A stretch of DNA of 64,000 nt from Sphaerisporangium sp. TRM90804 (GTDB taxonomy: Bacteria; Actinomycetota; Actinomycetes; Streptosporangiales; Streptosporangiaceae): contig NZ_JARWAC010000021.1 of NCBI RefSeq assembly GCF_029846175.1, forward strand, positions 1-64,000, written 5' to 3'. The translations under genes were made by a program, and so were the position numbers. Below the pieces are notes generated by a model that made no database searches, had not been told where the DNA came from, and saw only the letters and a program-made list of their open reading frames with translations. Positions 18,491-26,329 of the stretch are shown here, in pieces (the stretch's first letter is position 1; each line of letters begins with the position of its first letter).

Positions 18491-18856
18491 TCAGCTTCGC
18501 ATGGAGAGCAGCGCCTCTCGGGCGGCGGCGAGGGCCTCCTCCTCTGAGGCTCCGGCTTGCAGGGCTGCCCTGGCGAACTCCTCGGCCGCGGCGGCGAGGC
18601 GGAGGCGGAACTGGTCGGCATTGCCGGTGATGACGGCCGCTCGGCCGCGGCGTAGCTCCACCAGGCCCTCGTCGCGCAGTTGCTGGTAGCCCCGCAGGAC
18701 GGTGTGCAGGTTGATGTCGAGGGCGGCGGCCACGTTGCGCGCCGAGGGGAGCTTGTCTCCTGGGGCGGCCGTGCCGTTGGCCAGCGCGGCGCGTACGGAA
18801 CCCGCCACCTGGTCGGCGAGCGACTGCCCCGACGACGGGTCGACCGTGATCAGCAC
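18491..18856 (-). CDS. GntR-family regulator (YtrA subfamily)
   Basis: A short GntR protein of 121 aa. The winged helix runs from about residue 8 to 75 (QSLADQVAGSVRAALANG, PSARNVAAALDINLHTVLRGY, LRDEGLVELRRGRAAVI), followed by only a short helical tail (EEFARAALQAGASEEEALAA), as in the YtrA subfamily. GTG 18856 overlaps the stop of the upstream membrane-protein gene (TAGTG), indicating coupling; ATG 18892 is a possible longer start. YtrA regulators usually control the membrane genes in their own operon, in line with the palindrome at 19869-19898. Confidence 0.9.
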   Translation of the reverse strand: MLITVDPSSGQSLADQVAGSVRAALANGTAAPGDKLPSARNVAAALDINLHTVLRGYQQLRDEGLVELRRGRAAVITGNADQFRLRLAAAAEEFARAALQAGASEEEALAAAREALLSMRS

Positions 18857-19854
18857 TACGCCGTCCCCGCCTGACGGTCCCTGCTCAGCCATCCGTTGAC
18901 CAGCGAGGCCGCCGTCTGCGCTTCGTGTGTGGAGTAGACGAACCACCGGTCGTCGCTGAGCGACAGGGCTAGCACCGGTCCCTTCCCGCTGACGACGCCC
19001 CAGCCCGCCTCCCGGTCTTCCAGCTTGTACTTTCCAGGGGGAGCTTCGCTCCTCGCCTCGGCGAACCTCACCATGGCGTAGGGCACCGTCCGGCGCAGGG
19101 CGGGCAGCCAGGGGAGCCTCACCGTGACCCCCGAGCCGTCGATCTGCAGGCGGGTGCGCGCCTGCGCCAGCTCGAAGACCGTCCACAGTGCCAGCCATGC
19201 CGTGCCCTGCCACGCGCTGGAGCCGTTGGACACGGTCAGCGCGGTCACCGCTGCCAGCACCGCGGCGACCAGGAGCTTGCGCTTGGACCAGGCGTAGGTC
19301 ACGAACATGGCGCGCTGCCCCGGGCTGAGCGCCATGGTGGGCGCGTGCGGCGGTGGCGTGGCGGTGACAACGGGCGCCGACGGCAGCGGGCCCGCCGCCA
19401 CCCAGCCCAGAGCGAGCGCCCCCAGCATGGCGGCGATCTCCACCGGGAGGTACCAGGCGGGCCGCGCGGCGACGGCCGGCGCGAGCAGCGACAGCGCGCC
19501 GGACACCGGAACGGCCACGCCGATGACGAAGCTGCCGACCACCAGCCCCCGCTGGACCTGCGGCAGGCGCCAGTTGCACAGGAACGAGAGGAGGAACAGC
19601 GCTTCGAACCACACCATCACCCCCCAGAGGGGCTGCGAGACCCAGCCATGCCAGGTGGCGGCGTCCCTGGTGTTGATAGCCCAGTTCTGGATGTGGACCC
19701 GATCGGGAAGTCGCTCGCCGTACAGGGCGACCACGGTCATGGGCACAGCCAGGAGTAGCAGCGGCCCGGCGGCCGTCAGAACCAGGCGACGGAGCCTGCC
19801 CGGCGCGGCGTGATCGTCGTAACGACGCTCCGTGGAGGACAAGGGAATCAACAC
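18856..19854 (-). CDS. DUF1648-type membrane protein
   Basis: Integral membrane protein of 332 aa with about six hydrophobic segments (for example about 26-44, 75-95, 103-130, 140-160 and 195-225). The N-terminal LPDRVHIQNW segment is typical of DUF1648. The C-terminal about 110 residues form a soluble domain resembling a PH-like fold (RLQIDGSGVTVRLPWLPALR, YAMVRFAEARSEAPP). GTG 19854 is strongly supported by GGAGG six bases upstream. It is the first gene of a two-gene unit with the YtrA-type regulator. Function unknown; the partner regulator suggests a cell-envelope stress response. Confidence 0.82.
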   Translation of the reverse strand: MLIPLSSTERRYDDHAAPGRLRRLVLTAAGPLLLLAVPMTVVALYGERLPDRVHIQNWAINTRDAATWHGWVSQPLWGVMVWFEALFLLSFLCNWRLPQVQRGLVVGSFVIGVAVPVSGALSLLAPAVAARPAWYLPVEIAAMLGALALGWVAAGPLPSAPVVTATPPPHAPTMALSPGQRAMFVTYAWSKRKLLVAAVLAAVTALTVSNGSSAWQGTAWLALWTVFELAQARTRLQIDGSGVTVRLPWLPALRRTVPYAMVRFAEARSEAPPGKYKLEDREAGWGVVSGKGPVLALSLSDDRWFVYSTHEAQTAASLVNGWLSRDRQAGTA

Positions 19855-19868
19855 GGCACACCTCCAAC

Positions 19869-19898
19869 TGTTTGCCTGTCACTATAACAGTGCAAACA
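19869..19898 (-). promoter_or_regulatory. Inverted-repeat operator over the promoter of the membrane protein/GntR pair
   Basis: Perfect 7-bp arms TGTTTGC (19869-19875) and GCAAACA (19892-19898) flank a 16-bp core. The core holds a second, slightly offset symmetry (CTGT and ACAG) and, on the minus strand, a TATAGT hexamer suitable as a -10 element. It sits 15-44 bp upstream of the GTG start. The geometry fits binding by the co-encoded YtrA-type GntR repressor; this is an inference. Confidence 0.65.
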
Positions 19899-19929
19899 AT
19901 CGTCGGAGGAGGGGCGGAAGGGTGCGTGG

Positions 19930-20511
19930 ATGACCCAGGCGGTCTTGGATGGGGTCATGGACGTCACCAAGGACGGGCGGAGCTGGCGGATCGGCACGGA
20001 CGCCGAGGTCGCCTGGCTCGCCGGGCGGACCACGCAGGGCTTGTCGGTCACCACGGCGATCCCGCCGGTGTTCGACGCCTACGCGACCTTTCACCCACCC
20101 GACGGCGTGGACGTCGAAGCCCATGAACGCGCGGTGGTCGACAGGCTCACCGAGCACACGCCCGACCAGCCCTGGTGGCTGGGCTATCTCGACACCGGCG
20201 CCCACGACGTCGTCTTCCCTCTCGCCCCAAAGCTCTCCCTGTACTGGGACTGGGCCTACGTGCTGGTCGAAGCCGGGCCCGAACAGGCCCTCACCTGGCG
20301 GACGGGTCACATGCGCGGCGACGGGGCGCTGCCCGACCTGTTCTTCCCCGCGGATCGCTCCTGGCTCGTCTCCGCCCTCTGGGACGACACGTGGACCGAC
20401 ATCGGCGGCACCGCCGCCCTGATCGCCGCGCTGCACCGCGATCCGCTGGTGGGCGCCCGCCCCGTCGGGCCCGACGAAGACGCGCTCCCGCCCGGCCTCA
20501 CGCGCGACTAG
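19930..20511 (+). CDS. Hypothetical protein, Trp-rich
   Basis: A 193-aa soluble protein that I do not recognise. It is rich in Trp and acidic residues (DQPWWLGYLDTG, LSLYWDWAYVLVEAGPEQ, SWLVSALWDDTWTDIGG), with no signal peptide or membrane segment. The mixed alpha/beta pattern and aromatic clusters are reminiscent of small actinobacterial SUKH/Imm-type proteins, but I see no diagnostic motif. ATG 19930 is used; ATG 19957 (MDVTKDGRSW) is an alternative. It is divergent from the DUF1648 gene. Confidence 0.6.
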   Translation: MTQAVLDGVMDVTKDGRSWRIGTDAEVAWLAGRTTQGLSVTTAIPPVFDAYATFHPPDGVDVEAHERAVVDRLTEHTPDQPWWLGYLDTGAHDVVFPLAPKLSLYWDWAYVLVEAGPEQALTWRTGHMRGDGALPDLFFPADRSWLVSALWDDTWTDIGGTAALIAALHRDPLVGARPVGPDEDALPPGLTRD

Positions 20512-20637
20512 TGGCAGGAGTGGTTGACCTCCCCTTTCTGTGGACAGTAGATCCTTTACCGTTTCGCCACCCGATGATTACTCTCAGCGATAGCGTGTTC
20601 ACGTTGCGTATCGACTGTCCATCGGGGGTCCGTTCCA

Positions 20638-22026
20638 GTGGCTGTTCGTGTGATCTTCGTAGGCGGGTTGGGCCGTAGTGGCACGACACTGCTGGAACGG
20701 ATGCTCGGCGAGGTTCCCGGCATCGCCCCGCTCGGCGAAGTGGTTCACCTGTGGGAACGCGGGGTCAACCACGACGAGCCCTGCGGGTGCGGGCAGCGGT
20801 TCGCCGTCTGCCCGTTCTGGCGCCGGGTGGGCCTGCGGGCGTTCGGGGGGTGGTCGCCCGGGCTGGCCGACCGCATACTGACCCTGCGTAACCGGGTCGA
20901 CCGCACCCGGCACATCCCCGCCCTGGCCGTCCGGCGGTGCGGGGTGGGCCTCAGCGGGTACACCCGGGCCTACTCCCGGGTGTACGAGGCGGCGGCGCAG
21001 GTCGCGGCCCGGCCGGTGGTGGTCGACTCCAGCAAGCACGCGTCCCTGGCGTTCTGCCTGCGCACCTCCCCGGTGGTCGATCTCAGCGTCGTCCACATGG
21101 TGCGCGATCCCCGGGCGGTGGCCCACTCGTGGCTCAGGCAGGTCCGCAGGCCCGAGGACGGCACGCCCATGGCGCGCTGGCGCCCGTGGAGGACCGCCAC
21201 CCACTGGTTCGTCCAGAACCTCGCCTTCGAGCTGCTGGCCCACCGTGGCGGCAGGGTGCTCCGCGTCCGCTACGAAGACCTGCTCGACGATCCCCGCACC
21301 GTCCTGTCCGCCCTCCTGGCGGCCCTGGGCCTGCCGTCAGGCCGCCCTCCGGCCCCGTACGGCGGCACGGGCAACGGCTTCCTGGCCGCCCCCACCTGCC
21401 TCGACACCGGCCCTGCCCCCGCGCCCTCCGCCCTCGGCGACCGGCACGGCGACTGGCCCCAAGGCGGCACAGGCGCGGCCCCAGGCGGCCAGGGCTACGG
21501 CGCGGGCCGTGACGGCGCGCCAGGGGCAGGCAGCGGTGTGAGTGCGAGCGGCCGCGGTGCGGTCCCGGGCGGGCACGGCTACGGCGCGGGCCGTGGCGGC
21601 GCTCCCTGGGCAGGCAGCGGGGCGACTGGGAGCGGAACCGGTGCGGTCCCGGGCGGGCGGGGCTACGGCGTGGGCCGTGGCGTCGTCCCCGGGGCAGGCA
21701 ACGGGGTGAGCGGCACCGGCCCCGGTGCGGGCGCGAAGAGCGGTGGTTCCGGTGACGGGCTCGGGTTCCTGCGGCCGGGGGTGGTGCGGTTGTCCGTCGC
21801 GCACACCTGCGCGGGCAACCCCATGCGGTTCCGGTCCGGCCCGCTGGAGCTCACGCGGGACGACTCCTGGCGCGAGCACCTGCCCCGCCGCCATCGCTGG
21901 CTGGTCACGGCGCTGGCCTGGCCCTTGATGCTGCGGTACGGCTACCGCGTACGCGACCAGCGCGCCCGTGAAGGCGCGGCCGCCTCATGGCTCACCGCCG
22001 GCATGCCCGCCTCGGGGTGCCGATGA
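20638..22026 (+). CDS. Sulfotransferase with in-frame Gly-rich repeat insertion
   Basis: A PAPS-dependent sulfotransferase of 462 aa. The 5'-phosphosulfate loop GGLGRSGTTLLERML (9-23), the 3'-phosphate region VVVDSSKHA (127-135) and VHMVRDPRAVAHSW (152-165) are intact, as is RYEDLLDDP (211-219). Between that core and a conserved C-terminal segment (from about 377) lies an insertion that includes three tandem 28-residue repeats (282-365) of the type PGGxGYGxGRGxxPGAGSG. These are Gly/Ala-rich and presumably disordered. The GTG start follows a 126-bp gap. Its stop overlaps the next glycosyltransferase start (ATGA), so the two form an operon. Likely role: sulfation of the polymer made by this locus (inference). 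Confidence 0.88.
   Translation: MAVRVIFVGGLGRSGTTLLERMLGEVPGIAPLGEVVHLWERGVNHDEPCGCGQRFAVCPFWRRVGLRAFGGWSPGLADRILTLRNRVDRTRHIPALAVRRCGVGLSGYTRAYSRVYEAAAQVAARPVVVDSSKHASLAFCLRTSPVVDLSVVHMVRDPRAVAHSWLRQVRRPEDGTPMARWRPWRTATHWFVQNLAFELLAHRGGRVLRVRYEDLLDDPRTVLSALLAALGLPSGRPPAPYGGTGNGFLAAPTCLDTGPAPAPSALGDRHGDWPQGGTGAAPGGQGYGAGRDGAPGAGSGVSASGRGAVPGGHGYGAGRGGAPWAGSGATGSGTGAVPGGRGYGVGRGVVPGAGNGVSGTGPGAGAKSGGSGDGLGFLRPGVVRLSVAHTCAGNPMRFRSGPLELTRDDSWREHLPRRHRWLVTALAWPLMLRYGYRVRDQRAREGAAASWLTAGMPASGCR
21481..21732 (+). repeat. 3 x 84-bp in-frame tandem repeat inside the sulfotransferase gene
   Basis: Three head-to-tail copies of 84 bp (28 codons), starting at 21481, 21565 and 21649, each encoding a PGG-x-GYG-x-GR core. 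The copies are diverged but clearly aligned, and the unit length is a multiple of three, so the downstream sulfotransferase sequence stays in frame. Confidence 0.88.
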
Positions 22027-23210
22027 CCCCCACCATCGGCGTGGTCATCCCCACCCGGGGAGACCGCCCCGCATCCCTCCGCGAGGCCCTGGCCGCCGTC
22101 CTGGCCCAGCGCCACCCCGGCGGCGTAGACGTCGTGATCGCCGTCGACGGCGCGCCCCCCTCCGCAGTCGCCGCCCAGCTCACCGACCTGCTCCAGCCGT
22201 CCGGCGCCCCCCTGCCCTCCGCCACGCCTCCGGTCGACACCGCCCAACTCGTCCCTGACGATCAGGCGGCCGGCCCAGGGTTCCCCGACACGGCCCTAAC
22301 CGCTGCCACCCGACCGCCCGGCACTGTCCGGTTCCCCCATGCCGACCAGGCGGCCGGCCCGCGGCCCCCCGACACGGCCCTGCTCGCCGGCATCGAGCCG
22401 CCCAGCGCGGTCCCGTTCCCCCATGCCGATCAGCCGGCCGGTCCGATGTTCACCGGCATCCGGTCGGCCCGTGCCGCGATGCCGGGGCGGGTCCGGGTGC
22501 TGGGCAATCGGTTCAGTCCCGGGTTGCCGGGGGCGCGCAACACCGGCATCGCGGCGCTCGGCACCGAGCTGGTGGCGTTCTGCGACGACGACGACGTGTG
22601 GCTGCCGGGAAAGCTGGCCGCCCAGGTGGCCGCGCTCGCGGCCGATCCCGCAGCCGAGTTCGCCGCGTGCGCCATCGAGGTCGAGTACGGCTCGCGCCGC
22701 GTGGTGCGCCTCGCCGGGACGAGCAGGGTGACCCGGCGGCACCTCACCCGTTCGCGCATGGTGATGGTGCACTCCTCGACGTTCCTGTTCCGGCGCGGGT
22801 CCGTGTGGCCCGACGAGAGCGCACCGGCCGGGCAGAACGAAGACTGGGACTTCGCGCTCCGCGCCGCCACGCGCCACCCCTTGGCGTGTGTCGACCGTCC
22901 GCTGGTGCGGGTCCGCTGGGGGTCGTCCCACTACGCGACCCGCTGGTCCGAGCGCATCGCCGGGCTCGAATGGATGCTCGCCCGCCACCCCGACCTGGCT
23001 GACGATCCGCGCGGAGCCGCGCGCATCTACGGCCAGTTGGCCTTCCTCAACGCCGCGCTCGGCCACCGGCTCAGGGCCACCAGGTGGGCACTGCGCGCCG
23101 TCGCCGCCCGCTGGGCCGAGCCCCGCGCGCCCATCGCGCTGGCGGTCGCCCTCGGCTTCCCGCCCGGCCTCGTGCTCGGGGCCCTCCACACCCGGGGACA
23201 CGGCATCTGA
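22023..23210 (+). CDS. Family 2 glycosyltransferase with repeat insertion
   Basis: A GT-A-fold glycosyltransferase of 395 aa. N-terminal IGVVIPTRGDRPASLREAL (5-23), VDVVIAVDGAPPS, then NRFSPGLPGARNTGIAALG and the metal-binding FCDDDDVW (about 187-194). A QNEDWDFALRAA motif is the probable catalytic-base region. Between the first strand block and NRFSPG, about residues 79-142 are an insertion of two and a bit copies of a 28-residue repeat (DQAAGP, PDTAL, VPFPHA). The ATG overlaps the sulfotransferase stop (ATGA). It probably adds a sugar to the lipid-linked repeat unit; donor and acceptor are unknown. Confidence 0.88.
   Translation: MTPTIGVVIPTRGDRPASLREALAAVLAQRHPGGVDVVIAVDGAPPSAVAAQLTDLLQPSGAPLPSATPPVDTAQLVPDDQAAGPGFPDTALTAATRPPGTVRFPHADQAAGPRPPDTALLAGIEPPSAVPFPHADQPAGPMFTGIRSARAAMPGRVRVLGNRFSPGLPGARNTGIAALGTELVAFCDDDDVWLPGKLAAQVAALAADPAAEFAACAIEVEYGSRRVVRLAGTSRVTRRHLTRSRMVMVHSSTFLFRRGSVWPDESAPAGQNEDWDFALRAATRHPLACVDRPLVRVRWGSSHYATRWSERIAGLEWMLARHPDLADDPRGAARIYGQLAFLNAALGHRLRATRWALRAVAARWAEPRAPIALAVALGFPPGLVLGALHTRGHGI
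22261..22445 (+). repeat. About 2.2 x 84-bp in-frame tandem repeat inside the GT2 gene
   Basis: Copies begin at 22261, 22345 and 22429 (the last partial), again with an 84-bp period. They encode DQAAGPxxPDTALxA and VxFPHA blocks. The copies are well conserved, indicating recent expansion. Frame is preserved. Confidence 0.85.
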
Positions 23211-23586
23211 TGGCACTCCCAACTCCCTACGGTCGACCGTGCCCCCATGGCGTCGCCGACGCGGTCTGCTCCGTCGGTCCGCGCACTCGCCGGTCTTCGA
23301 GCACGGCGGGGCGCGTGGTCGGGTTTTCAAGTCCTTCCGGTCGGCGGTGGTCCCATGAGGTGACCAGCGCGGCTTCCCCGGCCGGGCCGGGTGCCCGCCG
23401 GTCTTCGAGCACGGCGGGGCGCTTGGTGGGGTTTTCAAGTCCTTCCGGTGGGCGGTGGTCCCATGAGGTGACCAGCGCGGTTTCCCCGGTCGGGCCGGGT
23501 GCTCGTCGGGCTTCGAGAGAGCGGCGGGGGGTCTGATGGGGCCTCGTACTCCCTCCGGAGGGCCGCATCCCTTCGGCTCCGCCGGC
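23211..23586. other. Intergenic region filled by repeats
   Basis: This 376-bp gap between two plus-strand glycosyltransferase genes consists mainly of a 108-bp direct repeat (23291-23516). Long open frames cross it on both strands because the unit is a multiple of three and GC-rich, but no protein family is recognisable. No terminator-like hairpin stands out. Confidence 0.65.
23291..23516. repeat. About 2.1 x 108-bp direct tandem repeat
   Basis: Copies start at 23291 and 23399, with a partial third at 23507. The shared core includes TCTTCGAGCACGGCGGGGCG, GGGTTTTCAAGTCCTTCCGG and GGTCCCATGAGGTGACCAGC, with about nine in ten bases identical between copies one and two. It lies wholly between genes. 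Confidence 0.9.
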
Positions 23587-24453
23587 ATGACCTCCCTGAT
23601 CAAGCTCGCCGCGCGCCCGTCGCCGAAAGAACGGCAGGGGGGCCCGCGCGGCGTCGGGCGGGTGCGGGTCGCCGGTGTGGTCGTGGACGCTCTCACCGAG
23701 CGTGAGGTGGTGGCGCACGTCATCGCCGCCGCCGCACGCGGGCAAGGGGGGCACGTGGTGACCCCCAACGTCGACATCTGCCGCACCTGCGCCCGCGACC
23801 CCGAGGTCCGCGCCATCGTGGCCGGCGCCGAGCTGGCGGTGCCCGACGGCATGCCGCTGGTGTGGGCGTCCCGGCTCCTGGGCACGCCGGTGCCCGAGCG
23901 CATCACCGGCGCCGACCTCATCTGGTCGCTGTCGGAGGCGGCGGCGGCCCACGGCATTCCCGTCTACCTGCTCGGCGGCCCGCCGGGGGTCGCGGTCCGC
24001 GCGGCGGAGGTGCTGGGCGAGCGCTTCCCCGGCCTGCGGGTCGCCGGCGTCATGGCCCCGTTGTACGGCTTCGACACCTCGGCCGACGGCGTCGCCCTGG
24101 TCGAGGAGGCCGTGGTCGCCGCGCGGCCCGGCCTGGTCTTCGTCGGGCTCGGCTTCCCCAAACAGGACCGGTTGATCACCACGCTCCGCGCCGCCGTGCC
24201 CGGCGCGTGGTTCGTCGGCTGCGGCGCCGCCATCGCCTTCACCGCCGGCTCGGTGCGGCGGGCCCCCGAGTGGATGCGACGCTCAGGCCTGGAGTGGCTG
24301 TACCGCCTGGCCTGCGAACCCGCCCGGCTGGCCCGCCGCTACCTCGTCGACGACCTCCCCTTCGCCCTCCGCCTACTGACGATCTGCCTGCTCAAACGCC
24401 TTACGAACGCCATGTTGCGCCGCCTCGGACTCGGGCGAAGACCAATGAGCTGA
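23587..24453 (+). CDS. WecG/TagA/CpsF-family glycosyltransferase
   Basis: A 288-aa GT26 glycosyltransferase (RVAGVVVDALTEREVVAHV, VVTPNVDICRTCARDP, ADLAVPDGMPLVW-like block, RITGADLIWSL, YLLGGPPGVA, GLVFVGLGFPKQDRLI, WFVGCGAAIAFTAGS, RSGLEWLYRLACEPARLARRY). Family members transfer ManNAc or ManNAcA/GlcNAc-type residues onto undecaprenyl-diphosphate-linked GlcNAc. ATG 23587 is preferred over the in-frame upstream codon at 23536, which lies just beyond the repeat. It probably acts second after the WbaP-like initiator; the sugar is inferred only at family level. Confidence 0.92.
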   Translation: MTSLIKLAARPSPKERQGGPRGVGRVRVAGVVVDALTEREVVAHVIAAAARGQGGHVVTPNVDICRTCARDPEVRAIVAGAELAVPDGMPLVWASRLLGTPVPERITGADLIWSLSEAAAAHGIPVYLLGGPPGVAVRAAEVLGERFPGLRVAGVMAPLYGFDTSADGVALVEEAVVAARPGLVFVGLGFPKQDRLITTLRAAVPGAWFVGCGAAIAFTAGSVRRAPEWMRRSGLEWLYRLACEPARLARRYLVDDLPFALRLLTICLLKRLTNAMLRRLGLGRRPMS

Positions 24454-24552
24454 TGCCCCGAGCGCCTGCGTGAGACGGGGCACCGCGTCCTACGCGCCGT
24501 CGGGTGGAGTGTCATGTAGGACAGAACCTGGCCTAATCACCTCCTAGCGTCG

Positions 24553-24572
24553 GTGACACGTTCTGGTGTCAC
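24553..24572. promoter_or_regulatory. Palindrome upstream of VOC gene
   Basis: Perfect 7-bp arms GTGACAC (24553-24559) and GTGTCAC (24566-24572) are separated by six bases. The second arm is followed by an AGGAGG-type ribosome site and the ATG at 24591. Placed between a likely promoter and the start codon, it looks like a repressor site; no regulator gene is adjacent. Confidence 0.5.
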
Positions 24573-24590
24573 GTCACAGGAGGCACGCAC

Positions 24591-25085
24591 ATGTCCGTCA
24601 AGGCGATTCCCGAGGGCTACACGACCGTCACGCCGTGGATCATCTCTCGCGACACCGCCGGGGTCATCGACTACCTGCGGCGCGCGTTCGACGCCGAGGA
24701 GCTCGGCCGGGTCGCCGGCCCCGGCGGGCGCATCGGGCACGCGGAGGTCCGCGTCGGTGACGCGATCGTGATGATGTTCGACGGCGACCCGAGCTGGCCC
24801 GCGACGCCCGCGTTCCTGCGCCTGTACGTCGAGGACGCCCACGCCGTCCATCGGCAGGCCGTCGCCGCCGGTGGCACGTCCATCACCGAGGTCACGCACC
24901 TGGCTTTCGGCGATCTCGTCGGACGGGTTCGCGATCCGTTCGGCAACGTGTGGTGGATCCAGACCCGCATCGAGGACGTGACCCCGGAAGAGATGGAGCG
25001 GCGCTCCAGCGACCCGGTGTTCACCGCAGCGATGGAGTACATGCAGAGCCCGGACACCGAGATCCTGCCGCGCGCGACCACTTAG
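24591..25085 (+). CDS. VOC-superfamily (glyoxalase/PhnB-like) protein
   Basis: A 164-aa vicinal-oxygen-chelate protein of the PhnB type: VTPWIISRDTAGVIDYLRRA, HAEVRVGDAIVMMFDG, AFLRLYVEDAHAVHRQAVAAG, GRVRDPFGNVWWIQTR. Members include glyoxalase, bleomycin-resistance and PhnB-like proteins; substrate unknown. The ATG is preceded by CAGGAGGCACGCAC. It is probably monocistronic and controlled by the palindrome just upstream. It appears unrelated to the surrounding glycan genes. Confidence 0.88.
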   Translation: MSVKAIPEGYTTVTPWIISRDTAGVIDYLRRAFDAEELGRVAGPGGRIGHAEVRVGDAIVMMFDGDPSWPATPAFLRLYVEDAHAVHRQAVAAGGTSITEVTHLAFGDLVGRVRDPFGNVWWIQTRIEDVTPEEMERRSSDPVFTAAMEYMQSPDTEILPRATT

Positions 25086-25180
25086 GCGAGACGGTTGCCG
25101 TGCCGTCCAGCGATCTCGATGACCAGGCGTGGCCGGCTGACTTCCGTTCAGGCGGATACGTCGACCTGACCTGGACGGTC

Positions 25181-26140
25181 TCACCCTGACGTCCGGCGAC
25201 GGGGTATCGGGACGCATCCGCCCTCGTGGGCCACACGGGTCAGGTCGTGGATGCGGGTGATCTGGGCGGGGGTCAGGCCGCAGGCGAGGTCGGTGAGGGC
25301 CTTGCGGGAGTCCATCGGGCGGAACGCCGTCCGGGACAGGCCGGTGCGGACGAAGGCGTGGCGGGACGGCTCGCCCGGGGCCGTGCAGGCGCCCTCGACA
25401 CGGCGTCGCGCCCGATCTGTCCAGGTGAGGCCGCACCAGGCGTAGAGGTCGCGGTAGGCGGCGACGGGGTCGGCGGCGAGGTGCTCGTAGGAGACGAGGC
25501 GTATGGCCGGGTGCCGCTCGGCGAGGGCGCCGGCGACCGTCCTGGCCACCTTCCACAGGGCGGCGGCCTTGGTGAGGCGGTCCTGCGAGCCGACCAGGGG
25601 GCGCAGGGCCCACATACACGGATGATCGCGGGTGAGGAGCGGCTGTTCCAGCAGCTCGTGGAAGTAGACCGTCCAGCCGAGCCGCTGCCAGCTCGCGACG
25701 AAGGACACCGGGTCCCTGACGAGCAGGACGACGCGGCATCCCAGCCGTTCGGCGAACCATCCGGCGGAGAACAGCGCGAACGGGTCGTCCAGCAACGCCC
25801 GACGCCCCCGGAGCCTTCCGGCGGTGAACGCCGAGCCGTTCCTCACCAGGCGGGCGAGCCCGCCCGCCGAGCGGGCGCCCCGGCTCAGCTCGGCGGCGTA
25901 CCGGTAGCGCAGGGCGACCGTGTCGGAGAAGGCCCGCAGCCACGGGTGCTCGTTGTCGCGGCAGATGTACTGGAAGCGGTGGCTCACCGTCGCGTCGAGC
26001 ACCCCCGGAGAACGCCCGGGCGGGCGCTGGGGGTTGAGCGGCTCGTTGACGTAGACCACCTCGCCCCCGGCCGCCAGCATCCGCCCCGCCCAACTCGTCC
26101 CACTACGCGGCAGCCCCGTCACGAGGATGGGCCCGCTCAT
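25181..26140 (-). CDS. Sulfotransferase family protein
   Basis: A 319-aa sulfotransferase. The 5'-phosphosulfate loop is at the N-terminus (ILVTGLPRSGTSWAGRML, about 4-22) and the 3'-phosphate motif is VVLLVRDPVSFVASW. Further blocks are YEHLAADPVAAYRDLYAWCG and a C-terminal FRPMDSRKALTD segment. ATG 26140 is supported by GGGAGGGACG immediately upstream; the open frame further upstream is not coding-like. It lies downstream of the flippase gene on the same strand (190-bp gap with no other feature). It is a second PAPS-dependent transferase of the locus; acceptor unknown. Confidence 0.88.
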   Translation of the reverse strand: MSGPILVTGLPRSGTSWAGRMLAAGGEVVYVNEPLNPQRPPGRSPGVLDATVSHRFQYICRDNEHPWLRAFSDTVALRYRYAAELSRGARSAGGLARLVRNGSAFTAGRLRGRRALLDDPFALFSAGWFAERLGCRVVLLVRDPVSFVASWQRLGWTVYFHELLEQPLLTRDHPCMWALRPLVGSQDRLTKAAALWKVARTVAGALAERHPAIRLVSYEHLAADPVAAYRDLYAWCGLTWTDRARRRVEGACTAPGEPSRHAFVRTGLSRTAFRPMDSRKALTDLACGLTPAQITRIHDLTRVAHEGGCVPIPRRRTSG

Positions 26141-26329
26141 CGTCCCTCCCGGCTTCCCGGACGGCCTCGTCGTCGCCGTGGGGTGTCCGCGTGGCCTCTT
26201 CTGCCGGGGGGCGGCGGCGTCAGGACGCGCATCGAACGTCCCGGTCGGTCGGGTGCCTCGTCGTCGCGGTGATTCGCTCTTGTGCCCCGCCGACATGCGG
26301 TGGTGCCGTCATCGGGATGGGGACGCCCA

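Noticed and set aside
23291-23516. Possible CRISPR array because of direct repeats.
   Set aside because: The 108-bp units abut each other with no unique spacers, and no cas gene is present.
22296-23957. A 553-codon minus-strand frame covering the GT2 gene, the 108-bp repeats and part of the WecG-type gene.
   Set aside because: It is antisense to two well-supported genes. The apparent 36-residue protein repeat simply reflects the 108-bp DNA repeat.
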